The position numbers and the translations under genes are program-made. Under the pieces are notes generated by a model. That model saw nothing but the letters and a program-made list of their open reading frames with translations, was not told where the DNA came from and ran no database searches. From DATBGO01 sp050011895 (lineage in GTDB: Bacteria > Actinomycetota > Actinomycetes > Streptosporangiales > Streptosporangiaceae), in NCBI GenBank assembly GCA_050011895.1, contig JBEKIF010000031.1, positions 1-51,100 on the forward strand: 51,100 bases of DNA. The letters run 5' to 3'. Of this stretch, positions 25,856-33,256 are shown one piece after another; position 1 is the stretch's first letter; each line of letters begins with the position of its first letter.

Positions 25856-28228
25856 TCAGGCGGCGATCGCTGACCGGGATGTCGCGGGCTCGAGCGCCAC
25901 GTTCAGCACCTCGCGCACGTCGCTGACCGGATGAATCTCCAGCTCAGCCAGCACGCTGTCGGGCACGTCCTCCAGGTCGGGCTCATTGCGCGCCGGGATC
26001 AGCACGGTCGTGATACCGGCCCGGTGCGCGGCGAGCAGCTTCTGCTTCAGACCGCCGATCGGCAGTACCCGGCCAGTCAGCGAGACCTCCCCGGTCATCG
26101 CCACATCCGAGCGGACCAGCCGGCCAGACAGCAGCGAGGCCAGCGCTGTCGTCATCGTGATCCCCGCGCTCGGGCCGTCCTTCGGCACCGCGCCGGCCGG
26201 CACGTGGACGTGCACCCCGCGGTCCTTCAGGTCGCTGACTGGCAGCTCGAGCTCGGCGCCGTGGGAACGGAGGTAGGACAGCGCGATCTGCGCGGATTCC
26301 TTCATCACCTCGCCCAGCTGGCCCGTGAGGGTGACCCCGGTACTCCCGGTCTCCGCGTCGGCGAGCGATGCCTCGATGAAGAGCACGTCGCCGCCTGCGC
26401 CGGTGACCGCGAGGCCGGTGGCCACGCCCGGCACTGCCGTCCGGTCGGCCGACTCGGGAGTGTGCCGCGGATGCCCCAGGTAGCCATGCAGGTCGTCCGG
26501 CCCGACCGTGACCGGCAGGTCGGCCCGGCCGGCCGCGAGCTGTGCGGCGATCTTCCGCAGGATCCGGGCGATGGCCCGCTCGAGGCCGCGCACCCCGGCC
26601 TCGCGGGTGTACTCGGCGCTCAGCCGGCGCAGCGCGCCGTCGGTGACCGTGACATCAGACGCGTCAAGGCCGGCCCGCTCCAGCTGCCGCGGCAGCAGAT
26701 GACCGGCCGCGATCGTCACCTTCTCGTCCTCGGTGTAGCCGTCGAGGCTAACGACCTCCATCCGGTCGAGCAGCGGGTCGGGGATCGCCTCCGCGACGTT
26801 GGCGGTCGCGATGAACAGCACGTCGGACAGGTCGAGCTCGACCTCCAGGTAGTGGTCGCGGAACGTGTGGTTCTGCGCGGGGTCGAGCACCTCGAGCAGC
26901 GCGGCAGTGGGGTCGCCCCGGTAGTCCGCGCCCAGCTTGTCGACCTCGTCCAGCAGGATCACCGGGTTCATGGTGCCGGCCTCGCGGATGGCCCGGACGA
27001 TCCGGCCGGGCAGCGCGCCCACGTAGGTGCGCCGGTGACCGCGGATCTCGGCCTCGTCGCGGACGCCGCCCAGCGCCACCCGGGCGAACTTGCGGCCCAT
27101 CGCGCGGGCCACCGACTCGCCCAGGGAGGTCTTGCCAACGCCGGGCGGGCCGGTCAGGGCCAGCACCGCGCCGCTGCGGCGGCCGCCGACCAGGGTCAGG
27201 CCCTTGTCCGCGCGCCGCTTGCGGACCGCGAGATACTCGATGATCCGGTCCTTCACGTCAGTCAGGCCAGCGTGGTCAGCATCGAGGATGGCACGGCTGC
27301 CCGCGATGTCGTAGGAGTCATCGGTCCTGGTGTTCCACGGGATCTCCAGCACCGTGTCCAGCCAGGTCCTGATCCAGCTCGCCTCCGGTGAGGCGTCCGA
27401 GGCCCGCTCCAGCTTGGCTGCCTCGCGCAGGGCCGCCTCCGCGACCTTCTCGGGCAGGCCGGCCGCCTCGATCCTGGACCGGTAGTCCTCTTCTTCTGAC
27501 CCGGGCTCGCCGTCAAGCTGGGCCAGCTCCTTGCGGATGGCAGCGAGCTGCTGGCGCAGCAGGAACTCCCGCTGCTGGCGCTCCATGCCCTCGCGGACAT
27601 CGTTACTGATGGTCTCGGATACCTCGAGCTCGGCGAGGTGGTCACGGGCCCAGCCGGTCAGCAGCTCAAGCCGCCGCTCCGGATCGAGGGTCTCCAGCAG
27701 CTCCTTGCGCTGCTGCAGGCTCAGGTAGGCCGCGTAACCGGCGCTGTCAGCCAGTGCCGACGGATCGGTGATCCGCTGCAGGGCGTCAACGACCTGCCAG
27801 GCGCCGCGCTTCTGCAGGATCGCGCCGGCCAGCCCGCGGTACTCGCGGGCCAGCTCCTGGGCACGGGCGGTGGCCGCGGGCTCGTCCTGCACCGTCGCGT
27901 CCACCCATAGGGCAGCGCCCGGCCCGACCGTCCCGGTGCCGATCTTGACACGGGCCAGGCCGCGGATCACCGCGGCCGGCTCGCCGCTGGGCAGCCGGCC
28001 GATCTGTTCCACGTCACCGAGCGTGCCTACTGATGAGTACGTGCCGTCCAGCCGGGGCACCAGCAGCACCTGCGGCCTGGCCTCGGACTGGCCGGGGCCG
28101 GCCGACAGCTGGGCCGCCTCGATGGACGCGCGGACCTCCGCACCGGAGATGTCGACCGGCACGACCATGGTGGGCAGCACCACGGTGTCGTCGAGCGGTA
28201 GGACCGGCAGCGAGAGGGTTTCGCTCAT
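25856..28228 (-). CDS. lon: ATP-dependent protease Lon
   Basis: This 790-residue cytosolic AAA+ protease degrades damaged and regulatory proteins. The N-terminal substrate domain (LPVLPLDDTVVLPTMVVPV) runs to ~200. The AAA+ module has Walker A GPPGVGKTS (~361-369), EIRGHRRTYVGALPGRI and Walker B VILLDEVDKLG. The protease domain has catalytic Ser687 in PKDGPSAGITM and Lys728 in IGGLKQKLLAAHRAG. Length and order are as in bacterial LonA. ATG 28228 has GGGAAGTG upstream. An HspR-like inverted repeat lies 27-46 bp before the start. Its tail meets the Rv0571c-like gene tail to tail with a 36-bp gap. Confidence 0.97.
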   Translation of the reverse strand: MSETLSLPVLPLDDTVVLPTMVVPVDISGAEVRASIEAAQLSAGPGQSEARPQVLLVPRLDGTYSSVGTLGDVEQIGRLPSGEPAAVIRGLARVKIGTGTVGPGAALWVDATVQDEPAATARAQELAREYRGLAGAILQKRGAWQVVDALQRITDPSALADSAGYAAYLSLQQRKELLETLDPERRLELLTGWARDHLAELEVSETISNDVREGMERQQREFLLRQQLAAIRKELAQLDGEPGSEEEDYRSRIEAAGLPEKVAEAALREAAKLERASDASPEASWIRTWLDTVLEIPWNTRTDDSYDIAGSRAILDADHAGLTDVKDRIIEYLAVRKRRADKGLTLVGGRRSGAVLALTGPPGVGKTSLGESVARAMGRKFARVALGGVRDEAEIRGHRRTYVGALPGRIVRAIREAGTMNPVILLDEVDKLGADYRGDPTAALLEVLDPAQNHTFRDHYLEVELDLSDVLFIATANVAEAIPDPLLDRMEVVSLDGYTEDEKVTIAAGHLLPRQLERAGLDASDVTVTDGALRRLSAEYTREAGVRGLERAIARILRKIAAQLAAGRADLPVTVGPDDLHGYLGHPRHTPESADRTAVPGVATGLAVTGAGGDVLFIEASLADAETGSTGVTLTGQLGEVMKESAQIALSYLRSHGAELELPVSDLKDRGVHVHVPAGAVPKDGPSAGITMTTALASLLSGRLVRSDVAMTGEVSLTGRVLPIGGLKQKLLAAHRAGITTVLIPARNEPDLEDVPDSVLAELEIHPVSDVREVLNVALEPATSRSAIAA

Positions 28229-28537
28229 GTTGGGTCACTTCCCTGGTTGCCTTACTTGATTACAACTGTTCAAGGTTCAAGCAAGGCGCGGCCCGCTTTG
28301 TTTCCGCCGGCTGTTCGCGGTGAGCGGACGCCGGCTGAGCAGCCGCCCGGGACGCGGCCGGTGGCACTCCGTGCACGACGGCCGCAACCTGAGATTCTTG
28401 AGACGACGCTGGTAGTGGCATCGGCGGGGGCAGGGCGTGGTGGACATGGGAGGCCAGCAGGAATGGATCGGGCCAGGCTCCCTCTCATGGCGCAGAGCGA
28501 GCCTGGCCCTGCTGAACCGGCTGTCAGGCGGTGGCCG
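28229..28537. other. Intergenic region between lon and the secreted-protein gene
   Basis: It contains the lon promoter and HspR-like box at its left end. The rest (28290-28537) is GC-rich, and no gene, repeat or clear terminator is seen. Confidence 0.5.
28255..28274 (-). promoter_or_regulatory. HspR/HAIR-like inverted repeat upstream of lon
   Basis: CTTGATTACAACTGTTCAAG is an inverted repeat with arms CTTGA/TCAAG around 10 bp. The HspR box (HAIR) is CTTGAGT-N7-ACTCAAG, i.e. the same arms around 11 bp, and lon is a known HspR target in Streptomyces. The spacing here is one base short and the inner GT/AC pair is lost, so the match is partial. A second TTGAA lies just outside. Confidence 0.4.
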
Positions 28538-29104
28538 CTACGGCGTCGTCAGCACGGCGTCGAGCTGGAAGGACGCGACGGCGCCCCGGGCCAGCTCGGG
28601 CGCGTTCGGGCTGGTGTTGCACTGGCCCTTCTTCGGCCCGGACTTGTACCTCGGCCCGTACCCGGCGAAGTAAACCCGCACCGCGCCGGGTCCGGTGTCC
28701 CCGGCGAACCTGCCGGTGCTCTTGCTGCCAACCACGGACAGGGCGATGTCCTCGGTCTCCGAGAAGTGGCAGGCCTTCAGGTTCACCGTCTGGCTCATGG
28801 TCGGCTTGCTGGTGATCACCACCGTCAGGATCCCGGCCGAGCTGGTGAGCGACTTGGTCTTGCCCTTCTTCGCCCCGGAGCCGTTAAGGTGGACGACCCC
28901 GGTGGCCTTCACCAGGCCCCGGAGCCTGAGCGGGACACGGTCGCCGGTCACGGCCGCCTGGCCGTGGACCGCCCCGTAGGCGTCCTCCGGGCCGGTGACG
29001 GACTTGCTGGCCGTCGTGTGGCTGCTCGCCAGCGCGGGTGCCCCCGCCGCCAGCGCGAGCGCGACGGCGCCGCCCACGGCCGCGAGCTTCATCCTGAGTT
29101 GCAT
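28538..29104 (-). CDS. Secreted protein of unknown function
   Basis: This 188-residue protein begins MQLRMKLAAVGGAVALALAAGAPALASS, a classical Sec signal peptide with cleavage likely after ALA (about residue 26). The mature part is basic and beta-rich (VPLRLRGLVKATGVVHLNGSG, AGILTVVITSKP, VNLKACHFSETEDIALSVVGSKSTGRFAGDTGPGAVRVYFAGYGPRYKSG). Two cysteines (in LKACHF and KGQCNT) could form a disulfide. It resembles actinobacterial exported proteins with a small beta-barrel-like fold, but I cannot name a family. AAGGGGGGAAACG precedes the ATG. Five phased direct repeats lie immediately upstream. Confidence 0.7.
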   Translation of the reverse strand: MQLRMKLAAVGGAVALALAAGAPALASSHTTASKSVTGPEDAYGAVHGQAAVTGDRVPLRLRGLVKATGVVHLNGSGAKKGKTKSLTSSAGILTVVITSKPTMSQTVNLKACHFSETEDIALSVVGSKSTGRFAGDTGPGAVRVYFAGYGPRYKSGPKKGQCNTSPNAPELARGAVASFQLDAVLTTP

Positions 29105-29132
29105 CGTTTCCCCCCTTGGGATGATGATGTCC

Positions 29133-29181
29133 TCTTGATGCCTCTTGACGTGCTCTTGACGTTTTCTTGACGTTCTCTTGA
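29133..29181. promoter_or_regulatory. Five TCTTGA direct repeats phased at ~11 bp
   Basis: TCTTGA starts at 29133, 29143, 29154, 29165 and 29176, i.e. at steps of 10, 11, 11 and 11 bp, close to one DNA helical turn. Four copies extend to TCTTGAC. They lie 29-77 bp upstream of the secreted-protein start (minus strand) and ~275 bp before the ABC exporter. Same-face direct repeats suggest cooperative binding of a regulator; no known regulator is assigned. Confidence 0.5.
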
Positions 29182-29454
29182 CTGGTGAGGCTACGCTACG
29201 GCGCCCTGGAGCGGAAGAGACCCATCGATGATCTTGAAGAGGTGGTTGCGGAGGGTGCTATGAGCGCACGGGTAGTGACGGCGGTCCGGGCCAGTTTGGG
29301 ACGGTCGAGCCTGGGCATCCATACCGTTTTGGTGTATAAATTGACTTTGTGTCCGGAGTGCCCAGGCGGGGCCGCTGGTGAACACGGCGGCGGACGCGGC
29401 GCCGTCGGCAGCTAGCAGCGGGCAGGCGGCATTACGGCAAGAGCGGCAGCGCCC
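29182..29454. other. Leader region of the ABC exporter operon
   Basis: No gene is recognised. The stretch 29318-29355 (CATACCGTTTTGGTGTATAAATTGACTTTG) is AT-rich for the genome and probably contains the exporter promoter; the TATAAATTGAC arrangement could serve either strand. The first exporter start has no strong ribosome site. Confidence 0.4.
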
Positions 29455-31188
29455 GTGCTGATCCGGCTGCTTCGCTCCGGCCTGCGCCCGTACCGCGCCC
29501 AGGTAGCCCTGGTTGTGGCGCTGTTCGCGATCCAGGGGGCTGGCAACCTTTATCTCCCCCGCCTCAATGCTGATCTCATTGACAATGGCATCGCGATGGG
29601 GAATGCCCGTTATATCTGGGCGCTCGGCGGCCTCATGCTGGGCATTACGGTGGCGCAGTGCGTTATCGCGGTTATTGCCCTTTACTGGGCATCGCGCATT
29701 TCTGCGGGAGTGGGGAGAGACCTGCGGGCCAGGGTCTTCGCCAGCGTCCAGGCGTTCTCCTGGCGTGAGCTGCACCGGTTCGGCACCCCGTCACTCATCA
29801 CCCGGAATACCAACGATGTCCAGCAGGTTCAGCTGTTCCTGCAGATGGCGCTGACCCTCGTGGTGATCGCCCCGATCATCTGCGTGGGCGGGCTGGTCAT
29901 GGCGCTCAGCGTGGACGTGCCCTTGTCGGGGCTGCTTCTCGTCGCCATTCCGCTCATGGCGGTAGTCGTCGCCGCGCTGCTGGTCGTGGCGGTTCCGCTG
30001 TTCCGCTCGATGCAGAACGAGATGGACCGGATCAGTCAGGTGCTGCGCGAGCAGATCGCCGGGGTGCGGGTCATCAGGGCCTTCAGGCAGAGCCAGTCGG
30101 AGCTCCAGCGCTTCGACGCGGCCAATGCGGACCTCACCGCCGTGGCGTTACGGGTGAACCAGGTCTTCGTGCTGGCCATGCCCGCGCTGATGATGGTGCT
30201 GAACCTCGCCGGCGTCGCCGTCCTGTGGTTCGGCGGAGCGGTGGTCAGCCGGGCGGCGCTCCCCATCGGGGACCTCACCGCGTTCCTCAGCTACATCCTG
30301 CAGATCCTGATGTCGGTGACGGTGGCAGCGACGATGATGATTCTGGTGCCGCGCGCGGTCGCCAGCGCCGAGCGGATCAATCAGGTGATCACCACGGTGC
30401 CGACGGTCACCAGCCCAAGGCGTCCGGTGACGCCCGCGATCAGCACCGGGACCGTGGAGTTCCGTAGCGTCACGTTCCGGCACCCGGGCAGTGAGCGGGC
30501 CGTCCTGAACGACCTGACGGTCGGTTTCCGGCCGGGCGAGACCACGGCGATCATCGGCGGCACTGGCAGCGGGAAGACCACGCTGCTCGGGCTCATCCCG
30601 AGGCTCTTCGACGCCACGGCGGGCCAGGTAGCCATCGATGGCCTTGACGTGCGGTGCCAGGCGCTGCCGCGGCTGCGGGCCGCCATCGGGCTCGTCCCGC
30701 AGGATGCGTTCCTGTTCGGTGGCACGGTGGCGGGTAACCTGCGATTCGCCAAGCCCGATGCGACCGACGCGGAGCTCTGGCACGCCCTGCGGATCGCGCA
30801 GGCCAGCGATTTCGTGGCCGGCCTGCCGGACCAGCTCCACGCGGTCGTCGACCAGGGCGGGGCGAATCTGGCGGGCGGCCAGCGGCAGCGGCTGTCGATC
30901 GCGCGGGTGCTGCTCAGGAAGCCGCGGATCTACCTCATGGACGACTGCTTCGCGGCGCTGGACGCGGCGACCGGCACCAGGCTCCGCGCTGGGCTGAAGG
31001 CGGCCACGGCATCCGCCACCGTGATCGTCGCCACCCAGCGGGTCGCGGCTGTCGCCGACGCCGATCAGATCGTCGTCCTCGATGACGGCCGCATCGCCGG
31101 GATCGGCGGCCACTGTGAGCTGCTGGCCGGCTGCGGTCCCTACCGTGAGATCGTCGTCTCGCAGCTCGGCGCGGAGGCAACCGCATGA
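29455..31188 (+). CDS. ABC exporter subunit 1 (fused membrane and ATPase domains, degenerate catalytic Glu)
   Basis: The product has 577 residues: six membrane helices (~15-300) followed by an ATPase. Walker A is IGGTGSGKTTLLGL (~370-383), Q-loop GLVPQDAFLF, signature NLAGGQRQRLS, and Walker B IYLMDDCFAALDA. The residue after the Walker B aspartate is Asp, not the catalytic Glu. This is the pattern of the weak site in heterodimeric exporters such as TM287/288. The start is GTG 29455. The stop overlaps the next ATG by 4 nt (31185-31188), so the two halves are translationally coupled. Substrate (drug, lipid or peptide) is unknown. Confidence 0.9.
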   Translation: MLIRLLRSGLRPYRAQVALVVALFAIQGAGNLYLPRLNADLIDNGIAMGNARYIWALGGLMLGITVAQCVIAVIALYWASRISAGVGRDLRARVFASVQAFSWRELHRFGTPSLITRNTNDVQQVQLFLQMALTLVVIAPIICVGGLVMALSVDVPLSGLLLVAIPLMAVVVAALLVVAVPLFRSMQNEMDRISQVLREQIAGVRVIRAFRQSQSELQRFDAANADLTAVALRVNQVFVLAMPALMMVLNLAGVAVLWFGGAVVSRAALPIGDLTAFLSYILQILMSVTVAATMMILVPRAVASAERINQVITTVPTVTSPRRPVTPAISTGTVEFRSVTFRHPGSERAVLNDLTVGFRPGETTAIIGGTGSGKTTLLGLIPRLFDATAGQVAIDGLDVRCQALPRLRAAIGLVPQDAFLFGGTVAGNLRFAKPDATDAELWHALRIAQASDFVAGLPDQLHAVVDQGGANLAGGQRQRLSIARVLLRKPRIYLMDDCFAALDAATGTRLRAGLKAATASATVIVATQRVAAVADADQIVVLDDGRIAGIGGHCELLAGCGPYREIVVSQLGAEATA

Positions 31189-33137
31189 TGCTGCGGGCCG
31201 CCCCAGGGCGCGGCATCGCCGATCGTGGCGCGGTGGGCGGCCCGGGACTCCGTCCGGAACGGGCCGGCGACGTGGCCGGCACCGTGGCGCGACTGCTGGC
31301 GCTGCTGCGCCCCGAGCGCATGAAGATCGTCGTCATCCTGGTCCTGGGCCTGGCCTCGGCCGGGTTCACGGCGGCCGGCCCCTGGCTGCTCGGGCACGCG
31401 ACGGACCTCCTCTTCAACGGCGTTCTCGGCAGGCATCTGGCAGCCGGCCTGTCCAAGGAGCGAGCCCTCGCCGGGCTGCGCGCCGCAGGCCACGGCGGGC
31501 TGGCCCGGATGCTGTCGGGAACGAACGTCGTTCCTGGCAGCGGCGTGAACCTCGCGCGGCTCGGCGACGTCCTCGGGGCCGCCGCCCTCGGGTACGCCGC
31601 CGCGGCGGCCTTCGGCTGGGCGCAGGGCAACCTGATGGCGGGCGTGGCCCAGCGGGCTGTCTACGGCCTGCGCAAGGATGTGGCGGACAAGCTGACCCGG
31701 CTCCCGCTGCGTTATTTCGACGGTCATTCGCATGGCGACATCCTGAGCCGGGTCACCGGTGACATCGACAACCTGAGCACGACGCTGCAGCAAGGCCTGG
31801 GCCAGCTGCTGAGCTCGCTGCTGGCGATCATCGGGGCCGTCGGCATGATGGTGTGGATATCGGCGTGGCTCGCCCTCTTATCGGTCCTCACGATCATGAT
31901 CGCCGCCCTGGTCACCCGCGCCGTCGGCAGGCGCTCGCAGGCGCACTTCGCTGACCAGTGGGATTTGGCGGGCAGCCTCAGCGGGCACATCGAGCAGGCG
32001 CACTCCGGCCACCTCCTCATCCAGGCCTTCGGCGGGCAGGACGCCGTGCTCGCCGAGTTCGGCCGGCAGAACCGGCGGCTTTACCACGCGACCTTCGGCG
32101 CCCAGTTTCTTTCCGGTATCGTCCAGCCCGCTATGCAGTTCCTGGCGAACCTGAACTACGTGGTCATCTCGGTATTAGGCGGGTACAGGGCGGTAACAGG
32201 GGGGATGACGCTCGGCGAGGTGCAGGCGTTCATCCATTACTCGCGCCAGTTCACGATGCCGGTTACCCAGATCGCCGGCCAGTTCAACCTGCTTCAGTCG
32301 GGACTCGCCGCCGCGGAGCGGGTCTTCGCCTTCCTCGACACTCCTGACCAGGACGGTGCAGCCGCTGGCCCCGGTGTCTCGCAGCGCGCCGCCGGACGCG
32401 TGACGCTCGACCATGTCTCCTTCCGCTATCAGCAATGCAAGCCGCTCATCGAGGACGTCAGCCTCGACGTCGAGCCCGGCCAGACCGTCGCGATCGTGGG
32501 CCCGACCGGCGCCGGCAAGACGACCATCGTCAACTTGCTCATGCGGTTCTACGAGATCGACGCCGGGCGGATCCTGCTCGACGGCACCGACTACCGTGAC
32601 CTGTCCAAGGACGACGTCCGCCGTCGCTTCGGCATGGTGCTGCAGGACACCTGGCTGTTCGCAGGCACGATCAGGGACAACATCCGCTACGGGAAACCGG
32701 GCGCGACGGCCGCCGAGATCACGGCGGCGGCGACGGCCGCGCGGGTAAGCCGGTTCGCCGCCGGGCTGCCGGACGGCTACGACACCGTGCTGGACGCCGG
32801 CGCCGCCAATATCTCGGCCGGCCAGCGGCAGCTGATCACGATCGCACGGGCGTTCATCGCCGATCCGGCAATCCTGATCCTGGACGAGGCGACCAGTCAT
32901 GTCGACTCACGTACCGAGGTCCTGATCCGCGGCGCCATGGCCCGGCTCCGGCGCGGGCGGACCAGCTTCGTCATCGCGCACCGGCTGGCCACCCTGCGGC
33001 ACGCCGACGTCATCGTCGTGATGGCGGCCGGCCGGATCGTCGAGCAGGGCAGCCACGCTGACCTGCTGGCCCGCGAGGGGCTGTATCACGAGCTGTACCG
33101 CAGTCAGCGCGCCGACGTGCTGGTCGGCGCCGGCTGA
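31185..33137 (+). CDS. ABC exporter subunit 2 (canonical ATPase)
   Basis: This is a 650-residue exporter half. A ~45-residue N-terminal extension precedes the membrane domain, which has a long insertion rich in Ala/Gly/Leu between helix 1 and 2 (~75-135). The ATPase has Walker A VGPTGAGKTTIVNLLM (~442-457), Q-loop MVLQDTWLFAGTI, signature NISAGQRQLIT and Walker B ILILDEATSHVDS, with intact catalytic Glu. The signature is ISAGQ rather than LSGGQ. With subunit 1 this gives one consensus and one degenerate nucleotide site. It probably exports a hydrophobic compound; the neighbours give no clue. Confidence 0.92.
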   Translation: MMLRAAPGRGIADRGAVGGPGLRPERAGDVAGTVARLLALLRPERMKIVVILVLGLASAGFTAAGPWLLGHATDLLFNGVLGRHLAAGLSKERALAGLRAAGHGGLARMLSGTNVVPGSGVNLARLGDVLGAAALGYAAAAAFGWAQGNLMAGVAQRAVYGLRKDVADKLTRLPLRYFDGHSHGDILSRVTGDIDNLSTTLQQGLGQLLSSLLAIIGAVGMMVWISAWLALLSVLTIMIAALVTRAVGRRSQAHFADQWDLAGSLSGHIEQAHSGHLLIQAFGGQDAVLAEFGRQNRRLYHATFGAQFLSGIVQPAMQFLANLNYVVISVLGGYRAVTGGMTLGEVQAFIHYSRQFTMPVTQIAGQFNLLQSGLAAAERVFAFLDTPDQDGAAAGPGVSQRAAGRVTLDHVSFRYQQCKPLIEDVSLDVEPGQTVAIVGPTGAGKTTIVNLLMRFYEIDAGRILLDGTDYRDLSKDDVRRRFGMVLQDTWLFAGTIRDNIRYGKPGATAAEITAAATAARVSRFAAGLPDGYDTVLDAGAANISAGQRQLITIARAFIADPAILILDEATSHVDSRTEVLIRGAMARLRRGRTSFVIAHRLATLRHADVIVVMAAGRIVEQGSHADLLAREGLYHELYRSQRADVLVGAG

Positions 33138-33156
33138 GCCGGCCGTCGCGGCCGGC
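33138..33156 (+). terminator. GC-rich hairpin after the ABC exporter operon
   Basis: GCCGGCCG at 33138-33145 pairs perfectly with CGGCCGGC at 33149-33156 around a TCG loop, starting right after the TGA at 33135-33137. There is no T-run, as is common for terminators in high-GC actinobacteria. Confidence 0.45.
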
Positions 33157-33256
33157 GGCGACTAGCTCCGGCTGTCGCGGCAGTCGGCGGCGGAACCGGC
33201 GGCATCAGCCCCGGCGGCCGTCCCGGCTGGTCCTGGCGCGTTGCTACGGTCCTTCC

